In this document: positions 46,096-59,038 of the stretch, piece by piece
How positions within the stretch are numbered: position 1 is the stretch's first letter
Layout of the letters: each line of letters starts with the position of its first letter
DNA from: Heterotrichella gracilis
Lineage: Eukaryota > Sar > Xanthophyceae > Tribonematales > Xanthonemataceae
Reading direction: 5' to 3'
DNA length: 64,000 nt
NCBI GenBank assembly: GCA_032358255.1
Contig: JAULBX010003444.1
Span: 1 to 64,000, forward strand
Translations under genes and position numbers: made by a program
The notes under the pieces: model-generated
The model's input: the letters and a program-made list of their open reading frames with translations, nothing else
What the model was told of the DNA's origin: nothing
Databases searched by the model: none

Positions 46096-47306
46096 TCAAA
46101 ATAGTGGAGGCGGTGATGGGGGGGCAGCGCGGGGCTTTGGTGGTGGCCGGGGTGGGCGTGGAGGTGGTCTGGGAGGGCGTGGGGGTGGTCTGGGAGGGGA
46201 GGGGGGTGGACCTGGCGGCCTAGGCGGTGGCTGTGGTGGTGGTGGCCGTGGTGGTGGCGTTGGAGGTGGTGGGAATGGTGGTGGCTTGGGTGGCGGTGGA
46301 GAGGGTCGAGGTTTTGGCGGGGGCCGTGGGGACGGTGGTGGCCGTGGCGAGGGTGGAGGTGGCCGTGGTGAAGGAGGCGGTCGTGGTGAGTGCGGAGGTG
46401 GGCGGGGCGGTAATGGCGGCGGCCGAGGTGATGATGGTGGTCGTGGTGGATTTGGAGGCGGGCGTGGAGGACGTGGGGATGCTGGGGGTGGGCGCGGGGG
46501 TGGGGGTGTTGGAGGTGGTGGTGGTGATGGGGAGGGTGGTGGTGGAGACGGGGAGGGTGGTGGTGGTGGTGGTGATGTTGGTGGTGGTGATGGAGAGGGT
46601 GGTGGTGGCGAGGGTGGTGGTGGTGATGGGGAGGGTGGTGGCAGAGGCGGTGGTGCCGGTGGTGGTAGTGGAGGTGGCGTGGGCGGTGGCGGCACAGGCG
46701 GGGGGCGTGGGTTGGGTGGAGGGCGTGGTGGTGGGCGTGGGTGAGGTGGTGGGCGTGGGTTGGGTGGTGGGCGGGGACTGGGTGGCGGTGGGCGTGGTGG
46801 TGGTGGAGGCCTGGGGCTAGGTGGTGGGGGCCGGGGACTAGGAGGGGGCCTGGGGCTAGGTGGAGGGGGGCGGGGACTGAGTGGTGGGCGGGGAGAGGGC
46901 CTTGGTGGTGGATTGGGGGGAGGAGAGGGAGGAGGGGGAGGGCCTGGCAATGGCGGTGGTGGTCGGTCCGGTGGTGGGGGATTAGGTGAAGGGGGCGGTG
47001 GTGGTGGCGGATCTGGTGGTGGAGTGGGTGGTGGTGGCGGTGGTGATGGCGATGGTGGTGGGTTGGGTGGTGGTGGGGGTGATGGCGACGGTGGTGGTGC
47101 TGGTGGGTCTGGAGGAAACGGAGGCATAGGCGGGGAGGGCGGCAGTGGTGGCCCCGCCGGGCCAGAAGGGGACGGCCGCAGGCTGATGGTAGGTGGTGGG
47201 CGGGGTGGGGGGGGGGTGGGGCGGATCTTGGGTGGCGGTCGGGGTGGCCGGATGGGGCTGGGAGGCTTGACGGGTGGAGGGGAGGGTGGAGGTGTGGGCG
47301 GAAGCG
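46096..47306 (-). repeat. Proline-rich (PPPSPPP) coding repeat
   Basis: Last exon of the protease gene: 402 residues, mostly Pro with Ser, Arg, Asn and Thr, like the rod of algal pherophorins and extensins. The plus strand is GGTGGTGG-rich, which opens long false Gly- and Val-rich frames. The repeat should vary in length between strains. Confidence 0.85.
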
Positions 47307-50300
47307 CTGCAATGGGCACCAGAAGTATGCATCAGCACGACGGCACAAGCACCCATGTGGTGTTGCCCACCCCCCACCCACCAGGCAGGCACACACCATC
47401 ACTGTCCACTGCAGCCACATCCAACGCCAGCACCACCCACAGCCAGACATGGTAGCCCTGGCACTACACCACCACTGCACCAACATGACAGTAGCAGAAG
47501 ACCAGCGATACCTGACATAGCTGACTACACATGCGACTAGACCCAAGAGGACAATGAGCGAAGGCGCAGTACCAGGTACAGACATACAGACATACACCCA
47601 CAGTGGACGAGCAATGCGCCCCTCCCACTACCCCCACCCAGCACCACTCACCGCACATGTCCCCCAGCATCTGCACCGGCTCCGGGTACCCCTTAGCCAT
47701 GGTGGCCACAACGAAGGGCAACCCATCAGGGACGGGGCCGCACATGTGATTACCGGGGAGGAGGGTCAACAGCTGCGGGGTGGGGGGTGAGGGTGGGGCG
47801 GGATGTCAAAGTGGGAATTGTAGCTAGCAACGCCACGTGGCACCACTGCATTCGTGGCATCATGCGGCGGGGGAAAGGCGGCACATGCGGCGGGAGTAGT
47901 AAATATATATAAAGGACAAACCATGCAGCTGACAATGTGCAGGGTCTGCAACGTTAGCGCCCAGCAGCCGGTGCCAAGATTAAAAGGATAAAATAGGATA
48001 TATCACTATCGTATTACCCTTGCAGGTGGGCAGGCACTAAGGCACATACACCGCATGCCTCCTCAGAAAGAGGAAAACCCTCCCTCGTCCCCCCTGTCCA
48101 CTCACCCTGAGCCACCTGTACGCATACTTGTTCACCCACATCTGTGGCAGGGTCCCCACCAGCCTGTTGCCGTGCAGGTACAGGCGGGTGAGGTTGGACA
48201 GGTGGCTGCCATCGCCGCACCAGGCGGAGGGGAGCGGGCCTGCGGGGGAACAAGGCGACAGGTGTCAGCAGGCGCCAGGGGGGGGAGGCGTCAGTGTGTC
48301 GAAGAGTGGTTGCTTCTGGTGCAACCCCTTCCCCTGTCAGGCATGGTTAAGCCATGGCTTAGATTAGAGCACCCAGTGCAATGACCGCCTGCACCTAGAT
48401 GATGATTGCTTATGCTCCAAGCTTAGACAGGGGCGCCCAAACAGGCGCACACAAGCAGGTGAGCACACAATGAGGCGTGCGCAAACAGGGGCGCGGCGCA
48501 TCCCCTGTGAACACCTTCGGCGCCACACCCTCCTCCCTCACCTGTGATCATATTGTTCTCCAGGTGCATCTCAATCACGCTGTCCAGCCCGCCACCAGTG
48601 CCCCACATGTCAGGCAGGCTGCCGCTGAAGTTGTTCCCATTCAGCAGCAGCGTGGGCCCCGTGCGCACCCACACGCTCCCATCAGGCTCCATGTCCCCAT
48701 CCTCACCGGGGTCGCCAGGGCGGGAGGACCACTTTGGGAACATGCCAGGGAGGGAGCCCCAGGAATCAGGCAGGGGGCCTGTTGTTGGGGAGGGGGAGGG
48801 GGGCATGAGTATTCTGTGAAGGGTGGACCATGGATGTGGTTTGTGGGCAGTACTGCGATGCAGGTGTCTGAGCTGGGTGGGATGGGTGCTGCAGCAAGAA
48901 TGCGCAACTCATGATAGGCAAGTAAAAGCTGGGTGGTGAGGCCATCAAACAGTCTGCATCAAAGTGACAATATTACGATGTTTAGGGTTTAGGATTTACG
49001 GTGTCCACCACATGTCCATGACTCAAGGGCTCGCACCTGACAGCATGTTCCCGCTCACGTCAAAGGAAGACATGGCGGAAAACTGCGCGGTGCCCCACTC
49101 CGATGGCAGTGGCCCCTGCAGCATGTTGTCCGCCAGGCTGAAGTACCACACCTTGCTGGCCAGAACGGGCGAGGTGGACCAGCCAGGGGGGATGGTGCCT
49201 GCGCGGTAGGGGGTGGGTGAAAAAGAGGCCACATGGGCTGTGGCACAGACATGCTATATCGGATGGGTTTCTGTCACCTTTGCTACCCAAACTTTGCAAG
49301 AAATAGGTTTAGATAGTCAGACAGCACGTGATAGCGTAAGCCACCTGATGTGATCACATGGTATGTGACAAACGTCACAAGCCCCCAGCCCTTCACGACA
49401 GCATGTCGCTGTTGCCATGTTGCCAACTAATCCATTCTTTGAGTCATACGGTATGCCACATCCATCCAACTACGTGTGGAGTGGATGGCCACGACCCACG
49501 AGGCCCCTCTCACCTTTTAGCACCCCCCCCGTCCACCTGCAAAGATTCCTACCTACCTTGCAACTGCGATCCCGTGACCTCAAAATCCCCCAGGTTGGGC
49601 ACCCCGCCCCTGGCTCCAAACTCCTGCGGCAGCGTGCCCCCCAGCATGGCGCAGTCATACAGCAGCATGTAGCTGAGCGCGGGGAAGGCACCATCGTTGA
49701 GCCAGGCGCTGGGCAGCGGGCCCTGGATGCGCGTGGAGTGCAGGTCCAGCCACCACAGGGTGCTGGCGGGGTTGGCGAGGGAGGCGGGAAGGGAGCCTGC
49801 AGGGGGAGGCGGGGGCAGAAAGAGTCAGCAAAGGGTGGGTGATGGCGAGGAGGAGCTAGATGTGGCGCAGAATGGGGTGGATACACTGGCGCAGCAGTAA
49901 ATGCGGGCAGGAATGTGCTATGGATGGCATGTAACACAGTGATAACCTTGAATTGCAATGTCTGTGCAGCATTCCGGCCCCACCACCCACCTGTGAGCGC
50001 ATTTGTCGATGCATCGAACTGGTTGATCCTGTCCCACATTTTGGTGCCCCCCCACCCGCCAGGCAGGGGCCCGCTCACCCCTGACCGCGCCACGCCCCAC
50101 TCATGCAGGTTCACCATGGCGCCCTCCCCCACCTGGCCGGGCAGGGTGCCTGTGAGCCCCGGTGTGTCTGACAGGCGCAGCACCATGAGGCGGGAAAAGG
50201 AGGAGGGGCCGCTGAACCAGGAGGGGGGGATCACCGCGCCTGGTGGGGGGGAGGGGTGTCGTTGAATTGGGATGTATGCTAGTAAAACAGAATGCATCAG

Positions 50301-53300
50301 GTGGCACATGTGTGTGCGGTGGGACAGCATCCGTGGTTGGCTGACCCTACAACCCCTAGACCAGGCGCACTTCGCACTTAATGAACACCGCTGTTATTCT
50401 GATCATAATAAACATTTAGACACATAGATCTGTGGCGAGACATGCGGATGGAGGGCCTGGCACGTCCCAAAACTCAGTTCATGCCACATTTCACTTGACC
50501 AAACCAAGAAAAAGAGCAATCTTGACAGGAGCTCAGGATGCGCATGCACCGCTCGGTGCCTGTGCCAACAGCTACATGGCTGCAAGTTGTCTTTCAGCCC
50601 CCCTGGTCTGTCCCCTTACCTGTGAGTGGGTTGCCACCGAGGTCAAGGCTCTCCAGCAGTGGGCATGTGTCTGGCAGTGAGGGAGGCAGCGCCCCCACCA
50701 ACTTGTTGTCGTGAAGGGACAGCCCCCGGAGGTTGGGCCAGGTACTGGAGGGGGGGGAGGGGATAGCACCTGGCAGGAGCAGGGGGATTGTCATATTAGG
50801 AGCTGGGAGAAAGTGCGTCAGACTGCCTTGGCAGCAGGTGGCTATGGTTTGCGGGCTGAGGCGGGCTTTCATCATTATTATGTTATTATGTTATTCTTGG
50901 CGCCAGTGAACTGTTGTCAAGAACACAAGGAAGGAACATACTGGACACAGAAGGCAGGATTACGCAGGCAGGCTGGGCAAGCCTAGGCATGTCCATTTCA
51001 GAGGTTTGGTTCTGCCGCCTACCTGTGAGCTGGTTATAAGACAGCTCCAGTACCGTGAGCTCGGGCAGTGCCCCCGAGGCATACATGGAGGCGGGGATGC
51101 TGCCACGCAAGGCGTTGCCACTCAGGTCCCTGAAAAGCCAGGGGAGGGACAATGAGCCAGCAGGAAGCTTGGGTCCATGCATTGCCATATTGGCCAAGTG
51201 CCATGCCACTTAGACTACTGTTTATGCTTTCCTGGCAAGCCATGCTAACCATGAACATACGAGGCAATGCAGCAGCGAGGCCATCATGCACACAGGAGCA
51301 GCACAGACCAACAGCAAGAGCGTCAATGATGGGGAGGGGCCAGATGTTCCACACTTCCCCAGCCACTCACATCCAGTTCAGGCAGTGCAAGTTGGCCAGC
51401 TGCGGCGGAAGGGTGCCCATGAGCCCAAGGCCGCTGAGGTCACTGCAAGGGGGGAAAAGACAGGGTGAGAGGGCTGGTGACACGAGTTGGTGATTGCCAG
51501 CGCATGCCCAGACACTTGCGAAAATTGAGTGGAGATAGAAGGATGGTGCTGTGGTACTGACTAGCATGGGAGGTGAGCGGCGCTGTCGATGCAACATCAG
51601 GCAACATTCCATATGGTGAGGTAATTGCAACAGTACAGCAACCCCCTGCCTCTTACTCCACTCACAGGCCAATCACGATCCGCTGCGCATTGGCCACCAC
51701 CCCTCCCCACGTCCAGTAGTTGTTTCCCCCTGAGTTCCAATTGCTCGGCAGGTCCTGTTCTTGATCCATTGCCGCGTACAGGGCAATCATCACATTACGG
51801 TGCCCGCTCACGATGTTGGCAAAGCGTGTGGAGCATGCAGGGACAGGCAGGGGGGCGCCGGAGGCCAGCAGGGCGGCGCGATACACGTCAAGCTGGCCCT
51901 GCAGGGGAGGGAACCAAAAAGGGGCCGGAATTAGAACCAAAGATCCATGAGGCAGGGTCGGTGCAGCTGGGATGTGACAATCATACACCCAGCAAAGTGA
52001 CAGCCAATGTGCCGCAAACTCTCTGCCACATTTATCCGTTACAAGTCTTGCAACCTCCCCCCCGCCTCTCACCGCGTTGGTGTACTTGTTGCTGCCCAGG
52101 TAGGGCGTGGCTGAGGCAGTGATCATGGCTGCCACCTGGCTGTTGCTCAGCCCAGGGTTGACGGACAGCATCAGCGCCGCAGCCCCCGACACATGCGGCG
52201 TGGCCATGGATGTGCCCGCAAGGTACGCATAGGTGTCGCGGGGGACTGTGCTGAGGATGGTGGTCCCAGGGGCAGCGATGGACACGTACTTGGGCCTGGA
52301 AGAAACATGGCGGGGTTGCAATAAAGGGCAAGGGAGCAAAGGGTGCATGCCAGAATGCATATGCACATACACCAGGCGTCTATGACCAGTCCCTCAGGCC
52401 CCGCATGTCAGCTCTGCTTAAGTAGTCCCAGTCACAACGCATGGCCAATGCCACACGGGGTGGCACCAACCCCGTCTGCACCCCACCCATGCACGCCTGC
52501 CACACCCCAAGCAGCCTCACCCGTAGTTGGTGCTTTGGTCGCGCATGTTCCCCGGCATCAGCGAGGTGACCGCCATGACCCCGGGGATTGAGGCGGAGTA
52601 TGAGGCGGGGTACATGCGGTTGGACAGGTCGTTGTTCTTGCCCTCGTTGCCAGCGGCAAACACAAACAGCATGCCTGGGAGGAGGAAATGGGAGTTGATT
52701 GTGGACAGGATGTGGCGAATAGGGAGATTAGGTACTTTGTCAGAAAGTTAGTAATTTACATGCATTCCAGCAATACAGCCAGAATAGTGGTCAGACTTGC
52801 ACATGTGGCGCCACGCAGTTCTTTCCTGGCACTGTTTGTCCCACCTATAGATATTCACCCTGTTTATAATAAACCCCCTACTACGTCCAGCGGTGCATGT
52901 GCAATCCACAGCCCACAGCACTCAACGAGGTACATGACGCCACCGGCCCACAACCCATATGCATGACGTGGCCATGTACACCAACTGCAGCCCTGCCTCC
53001 CACTTCCCTGCCCGCAAAACCCATTCCCTCACCCTTGCTCGTCCCATTGTCCGCCGAGTGCGCTGCTATCACGTCCCGCTCCATGTCCGAGGTGAAATAG
53101 CCCCCGTAGGACCCTGAAACCACACGCGCACCCTGCGCCCTGCACCACGCGTAGCACTCAAAGATGTCCGAGTCGTCTGCGTCCCCGTTGTTGTCAAAGG
53201 CCTTGCAGTGCAGGAGCTGGACCTGCGGGGGGGGGGGGCTGGGGGGAGGAAATGAAGGGACAAAACCATTGTTTTAAGCTGTGTGTCCAATGATAACAGG

Positions 53301-54861
53301 ATGAGTTTAATACATCATCATGTGATGTAATGATACTTACTTATAAATCCTTGCAGCAGAGGATGGGTCAGCAGTGCATGGTAGGGGTGGGTGGGGACTG
53401 AGGTTGCCGGAACATGGGCATGCCATGGCCACACAGTGGCGCAGGTGCATGGGAGGCGCACAGGGCATGTGCGCATGGCAATAGCCCCATTGTTGGAGTG
53501 CTGGCGGGGTTTGGTGCGGTGCATGGGGGTGCCGGGGCATGGGGCAAGAAATAATATGCATGCTCACGTTGGATGGTCACATGCTGTACAACCAACACAA
53601 TACCCCGCTGCTGACCACCCACCTGCTGCGACACCCCCGATATGCCCACTCCATTGCTCCCCACCGCGCCGATGGTCCCCGCCACATGGGTGCCGTGCAC
53701 AAACACGTCCTCAATGTCCGTGGGGTCGAAAGGGCCACCCAAATCCCCCAGGGTACTAATCCCGGGGTTGCTTGCGTCCGTATTTCCCACCAGATCTGGG
53801 TGCTTCCAGTGACACCCCGTGTCCACCACACACACTTTCACAGACTTGGACCCGCCCCCCACCAGCGCCCACGCCTCCGGCGCCCGCGCATGGTACAGGC
53901 CCCACACATTGGCAATGCGAGGGTCGTTGGTGGGGGGGGCGGCCGAGGCAGCGGTGATGCGTTTGGAGTAGTTGGGGACGGCGCGCACAATGCCTGTGGG
54001 GGGTGGCGGGTGGGATCAAGCAGGGGTGATGCTGCCATGATGCATTGAGTGGGCATCCACAGATTACTGGGTTGGTGGGACAGTGTGCGCGTTGGTGGTT
54101 TGAAAGGCCTTGCAACAGGCTGCGGATGCATGTGGTCCAATGACCCAGAAATCACTGTGCATGCCAGGAGGGCGCAGTCATACATTGTAGTTGGCATAGA
54201 GGGTTGCATTGTGCGCATGCAAATGGGGGCGGGGGGCGCACCATCCGCTTCCGTGAGCTTCCTTGCCACCTCCTCCACATCCTGTCCCGGCGCCACCTCC
54301 ACCACCGCAAGCGGGGTGGTGGTGGACAGGGGGCGCGCGCCACGCAGGCCCTGGAGGGGAGGGGACAACGAGCGGGGTTGAGCAAGGGGGACAAGCTCAT
54401 CCCAGGGCCCAAGCCAGCAATGCTTCATCCCTGGTTTTTTGCAGCACAGACCATGTTCCACAGGCACATCCAGCGGCAACTGCACATGCCTGTAAATGCT
54501 TCAACCAAGATGTGCATGGCTCCGCGCATTACCCAGGCCCAGCCAATCCCCCCACCACCCATGCCGCCAATGCTCCACCCACCTTCACTCCCCCTATCGT
54601 CACCTTCCTCCCCCCCCTGCCTGCCGCCACCGCCACTCGGTGCGCAGCCCGGCTCTCAAACTGCACAATCACCGAGGTGGGCGCAGTTCCATCGCCAGGG
54701 TCCGTCTGACTGTCCTGGGGGTTGGTGGTGGGGTCTGGGGTGGTGGTGGATGGTGATGCGGCGGCTGGTGGAGGTCCCACCCCACCCAGCCCCAGCCCCA
54801 GCAGCACCACCACCAGCACCAGCCGGGGGGGCATCCTGCCCTCCCCTGGTCGCCGCCTCAT
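46096..54861 (-). CDS. Secreted subtilisin protease fused to leucine-rich repeats and a proline-rich tail
   Basis: Seventeen exons close in phase and give 1413 residues: 54861-54583, 54350-54242, 53993-53623, 53222-53033, 52674-52521, 52295-52073, 51898-51666, 51442-51371, 51129-51023, 50769-50620, 50239-49991, 49796-49557, 49198-49037, 48778-48542, 48239-48106, 47772-47652 and 47306-46096. Parts: signal peptide (RLVLVVVLLGLGLGGVG); inhibitor-I9-like propeptide (VIVQFESRA, AVVEVAPGQDVEEVARKL); peptidase S8 with Asp187 (VCVVDTG), His229 (HGTHVAGTIGA), oxyanion Asn326 (FAAGNEG) and Ser397 (GTSMATPHVSGAAAL); a short helical cap leading into LRRs from about 495 to 1010 (NLRGLSLHDNKLVGALPPSL, LTRLYLHGNRLVGTLP); and about 400 residues of PPPSPPP type. 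The triad is complete, so it should be active outside the cell, with the tail probably hydroxyproline-glycosylated and set in the wall. I know of no family with this order. Confidence 0.92.
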
Positions 54862-56580
54862 CGCACACCCCCTGCACGCGCCACACATGAGGTCACAAGT
54901 GATGAAAGGGTGGGTACAGGCAATGCCGCAAAAGCTGACCCTGTCAAGGGTAGCTGTGGGTTGCTCCTCTTGGAACAAGCACATGGCAAGGGCTGCGCCT
55001 GCTTGCAGCTGTGAGCAGGCTGTGGGTATAGGGTGCACAGTTTTGTAGGCGTTTAGGGTTTAGGTGTTTAAAGTTTAGGGCTTTGGGTACAGTAGGATGC
55101 AGTACAGGTAGGCGAGCGTGCAAATCGCGTATGTGCAGTGAAGGTGGCTTGTGCTAGCAACCTAGTGACCGAGGGGTGTGTTGCGGTACAGGGGTCAGGG
55201 GCAAGCGGTATGCCATGGCCAGGGCAGGAGGCTGGCCGGACCCGGCCGTGCACGTGGAATTTGAGGTGGAGAGATGGCACAAGGTGCCTAGAAGCACCAA
55301 GACTAGCGACAAAAACTACTGTGGCTCACCACCACCAGGTGCAGGCCCCCGTATGCATGCCTAGCACTAGCTCCCAACCAGGTGTGCCCCAACCATAGGT
55401 ATGCAGGGTACAGGAGAAACAGTGCGCAACCGTTGCGTTGCACAGGTGCTGCCAGCTTGTACAGCAGCCCCCGCAGTGCATGCATGCAACACACCACCAA
55501 CGGGTGGCGACCCCCAAGGGCAAATGTGCTGTACGATACCCAGCAAGTCACAGTGCTAGCATGATAGACAACATAGCTGCTCAGTCGGTAGTGCCCCGTG
55601 GCATGCCCACGCAACGCGACACGTTTGTGCGCACATTGGCGTAGTACGGGGACAACAGTGGGTCGGCATGCATATGGGTTGGCATGCATCCTGCAGGTGC
55701 GAATGCGCGCAACCACGTAAGCGCGAGCACCCGCCCAATGCATGACCGAAGCTTCGATGGCGAGGCAAGACCTGCTGTTGTCGCTGGTTGTGGCGTTTTG
55801 GCAACGGGATGTTGCAACGTGGCCATGCTGACACGCGGCACACCCATGCAATAACACCCCCCCAGTAGTGGCTATCGATACCCCCGCACTCCTGTGTACT
55901 CCTTGTGCAGGCACCCACCTCCGGCAACAGCACCCATCACGACTTCATGCCACTTGAAGGGCGTCTAGACACTCCGCCCCCGCCAACGATCCGCTGGGCG
56001 TGGTGAAATTGCGTTCGCCAGCTGTTGTTTGAACGGCGCACACTCTTCGTTGGCCGGTGGGGCGTGACATTACGGAATACCGACGCAATGGTTGTTGGGT
56101 TCACAGTTTCATAAGCATCGTACGTGGAGAAAGCTGCTACGATAGACTGCTTTGCTGTTGGGCTGCGCACAAGCATGTGATAAGGAGCAGTCACTTTGCC
56201 AAGTGGCCCACACTGGGCTTGGCTCAGGCTCCTGTCCGGCCAGTGGGCTGACATCATCATGACTCACTGCGGTCACGCCAGGTGCCCACGGGGGCGAATG
56301 ACGTCACCTGTAATTTATAGATTGGGGAAGCAAAAGCGACGTTTCATGTAGCAGGTTGGCCAACTTTCGACGTCTTTCGCGAAGGTAACGCGAGCCCTGC
56401 TCCGAAACTCTATAGTTCAGATCACTGTGGCGGCCATTCATAGACTGTGCGCCCGCTTGTTGAACTGGGCAAACTTGAATATGACGGCATGTCGCTAAGC
56501 GACACCACATCCCGCTGGCATACTAGCTGGCATACCAGCTGGCCTGCACTTTCCACCGGAGTAGTACTGCCCTCGCCGTC
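54862..56580. other. Spacer upstream of the protease gene
   Basis: It should hold the protease promoter. Telomere-like GTTTAGGGTTTAGG occurs near 55050-55080. No gene recognised; the open frames at 55303-55914 have no domain. Confidence 0.45.
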
Positions 56581-57400
56581 CTGCCTGAGCCTCAGAAGCA
56601 CGTGGCAGCTGGTCACCGTGCACTTGTTAAACGACTCAAAGGATACACGTTTGACAAAAGCGTGGCCGTACCACAATGTCCAAATAACGTTCCCAGGAGA
56701 AACACAAGCACACTGTCCAGGTATACAGTGTGACAATACAAGAAACCGATGACTGCCCATTTATCCCACAGAAGCCTACAAATACATGGATGCCTGCATA
56801 CCTTCCCTGAGGCAGGCCAGCAGGTGCAGTACATACCTGTCTTGTACCTGGGGGTGCGCACCCAGCGCAGACTGTTCATGGAGAAAGGGAAAGAAATTCA
56901 AAATACGCAATTTACTTGAAACACACGTCGCTAACACTAGCATAGGAACAGTGAATGGACGAACCGGGCACCTACTTGAACTCACAACACGCCCCCCGCA
57001 AGTCGCAGTAATACCCAGGGGTGGTGTCCCATTTGACACCCCCAAGGCAGAGCCCAAAAGCACATGTGCAGCAGCAACATCCGTTTCCTTCAATATCCCA
57101 ATCCTGTCATTGCATCCTTATGAAAAGGTGTTTGGAACAATAGACCACTACCTGTGAACATCAACCCTACACCCTACATCGCCACTGGCGCAGAGCACCA
57201 GCAGACAGCTGACCTGGCAACTAGAGGCAGGTCCCACCTGCCTTACCCCAAGTCCTGCACCCTCCCCCACCTCCTCTCCCTCACAGCCCATCCATGGCCC
57301 CCATCAGCCCGTCTACGTCGCTGGGCCGCATGGGCACCCGCCGCAGGTGGGGTGATGGTAGCAGCAACACTGCTGTCGCTTCTGCTCTGTAGCGGCGCCC
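56580..57400. repeat. Segmental duplication, copy A (carries a broken ESV1/LESV 3' end)
   Basis: About 0.8 kb matching 59970-60790 in the same orientation. Shared blocks include GGATACACGTTTGACAAAAG, CCAGGTATACAGTGTGAC, CGCACCCAGCGCAGACT-like text and the end of the starch protein gene. On the minus strand its last part still reads SPHLRRVPMRPSDVDGLMG to a stop, like the intact gene (PHLRRVPMRPRDADGL), but nothing upstream continues the gene, so this is a gene fragment. Confidence 0.75.
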
Positions 57401-58785
57401 ATGTCCCCGAGGATCCACACCCCTTCCTGTGTACCTGTAGTCCCTACACCCTGCAGCTGCAGTCCTAGGCTGCCTGGCTGGTGGCAACCCTTGCTTAGTT
57501 CAGTAAATGGTTAGAAGTAATTGTGGGGGTAATCATGCTGTCTGGGCCTAATACTACAGCGGCGGCTTGCTAGGCAGGGGCGGGTGCGGGTGCGTAGTGC
57601 GGGGTGAAGGGGATAGCGGGGAGGGGGGAGGAGGGAGGGGTACTCGGTACAGGGTACGGGGTTGAGGCACACGACTAGCGGGGAACGGGGTGGAGAAATG
57701 GAGCTATGGCTGGAGCTCTGAGAGGCCAAGGGCTGGACTTGCAAGGGTACCAATACTGGTGGGGTACGCGAACGGGGGCGAGGGTCGAAATCAGCACGAG
57801 CACAGGGCGGTAACTGTGATGCAGATTAGATGCAGGACACAGGTGGTGTTATTCTCGGGCAGGCAAGTGGCACGGAACACAGCATGTTTCCTTACCTAAC
57901 TAGTCTGCCTGCCCAGTCTGCCTGGCTGGTTGGCGCTGCCTGGCCTGCCCAGGAGGCCCCTTCGATGATGCCCTACTGGGTGGCAGTGGGCCTAGGCCTG
58001 CCTTGTTCAAGGCTGCTGCTGAGTGCTGCTCATCTGAGGTTTACTAGGGACGTATGGAGGTGGGAACGCAACCACCGAGGGTATAGGGCGTCAAACTGTG
58101 GGTAGAGCTGCTGCTCCTAGTGGCCAAGATGCATGCACTTTGCTCCAGCCATTCTTGCAAACAAGTGTGTGAGCAGAGTAGATACGGACAAATTTTTGAA
58201 AGCAGTGACCAAGAGTAAAGGACGTCAACTCTGGGTAGAGCTGCTGCTCCTAGTGCCAAGATGCATGCATGCATGTGCATATTTAAAAGACATTTCTAGT
58301 CTGAAGGCACATGTAAGGAAGAGTTCCCGTGCTATGCCATATTGTTCTATACCCGCTTGAGCCCCATATTATCTGAACACAAACCACGTTCGCCAGCTGA
58401 TACTTAGTGCTGCGCACAACCCCGCTATAGCTTTCACGACGTTGTTGGGTGCAAGCTTCACTTCCACGATGCACGCTGCTCTGTCAACCCCGGTGGGCAG
58501 GCTGACCCATGCCAGTGGGTTACAGACGAAAGTGCAAGCGCCCAGGTCAGTGGCCTGCAAGGTCCAAGTTCTGGGTGCAGCTTTGTACTGACTGCCGCTC
58601 GTACGGTGCGTTGTGGCTGCAACCTTGCTTTTTTTAAAGGGTTCCCTTTCTGTAGGGCTGTTGACATACCCGTCAGGCGTGTGACAACGGCACGGACTGC
58701 AAGAAACATAGGGAAACTGCAGGCACGGGATCATCATCGGCGAGATGGGCACGAGTACACCCCGGTTGACAAGGGCGACTGCCTG
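57401..58785. other. Spacer with short local repeats
   Basis: No gene recognised. GTCAACTCTGGGTAGAGCTGC-like text occurs twice (near 58090 and 58228), followed in each case by CTCCTAGTG...AAGATGCATGCA, so a roughly 50-bp block is repeated. Confidence 0.45.
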
Positions 58786-59022
58786 ATGGTGGCGATCGGG
58801 GTTGCGGTGGCTGTGTCAGCCGCGCTCGTCTACTCCTCCTACAGGCTGTTACAGTACGGGAAGGCCTACGAGGCAGCCCTGCAGAGCATCGAAGATCGCA
58901 ACCTGGAAACATCGCAGCCCAAGACCTTGCTCACGCAGTCCTCGTGGAGCATCGAGACGACTGAGGTGCTGCTTGCAGCGAACAACCCACCTGGCAACCT
59001 GTGCATGTGCCCAACTCTTTGA
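58786..59022 (+). CDS. Doubtful small membrane protein
   Basis: The open frame from ATG 58786 encodes 78 residues: a hydrophobic N-terminus (VAIGVAVAVSAALVYSSYRLL) and a polar part with WSIETTEV. The frame is open upstream to 58606. The words SWSIETTEV resemble LWSIETRTY, which precedes the Cys exon of the RING-like gene at 43.9 kb, so this may be another or a degenerate member of that family with its Cys exons lost or unseen. A GAG|GTGCTG donor after IETTE is possible. No Cys-x2-Cys exon was found downstream. Not firmly coding. Confidence 0.35.
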   Translation: MVAIGVAVAVSAALVYSSYRLLQYGKAYEAALQSIEDRNLETSQPKTLLTQSSWSIETTEVLLAANNPPGNLCMCPTL

Positions 59023-59038
59023 CTGACTGTTACCCTGT

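Noticed and set aside
45920-46744. Gly-rich plus-strand open frame of 274 codons, with further Gly/Val/Trp-rich frames to 47455
   Set aside because: These are antisense reflections of the proline-rich exon at 46096-47306, which is tied by phase to sixteen upstream exons.
45975-47597. 540-codon His/Pro-rich minus-strand open frame
   Set aside because: It is a shifted frame of the same repeat; it runs past the splice acceptor at 47306 and has no domain.
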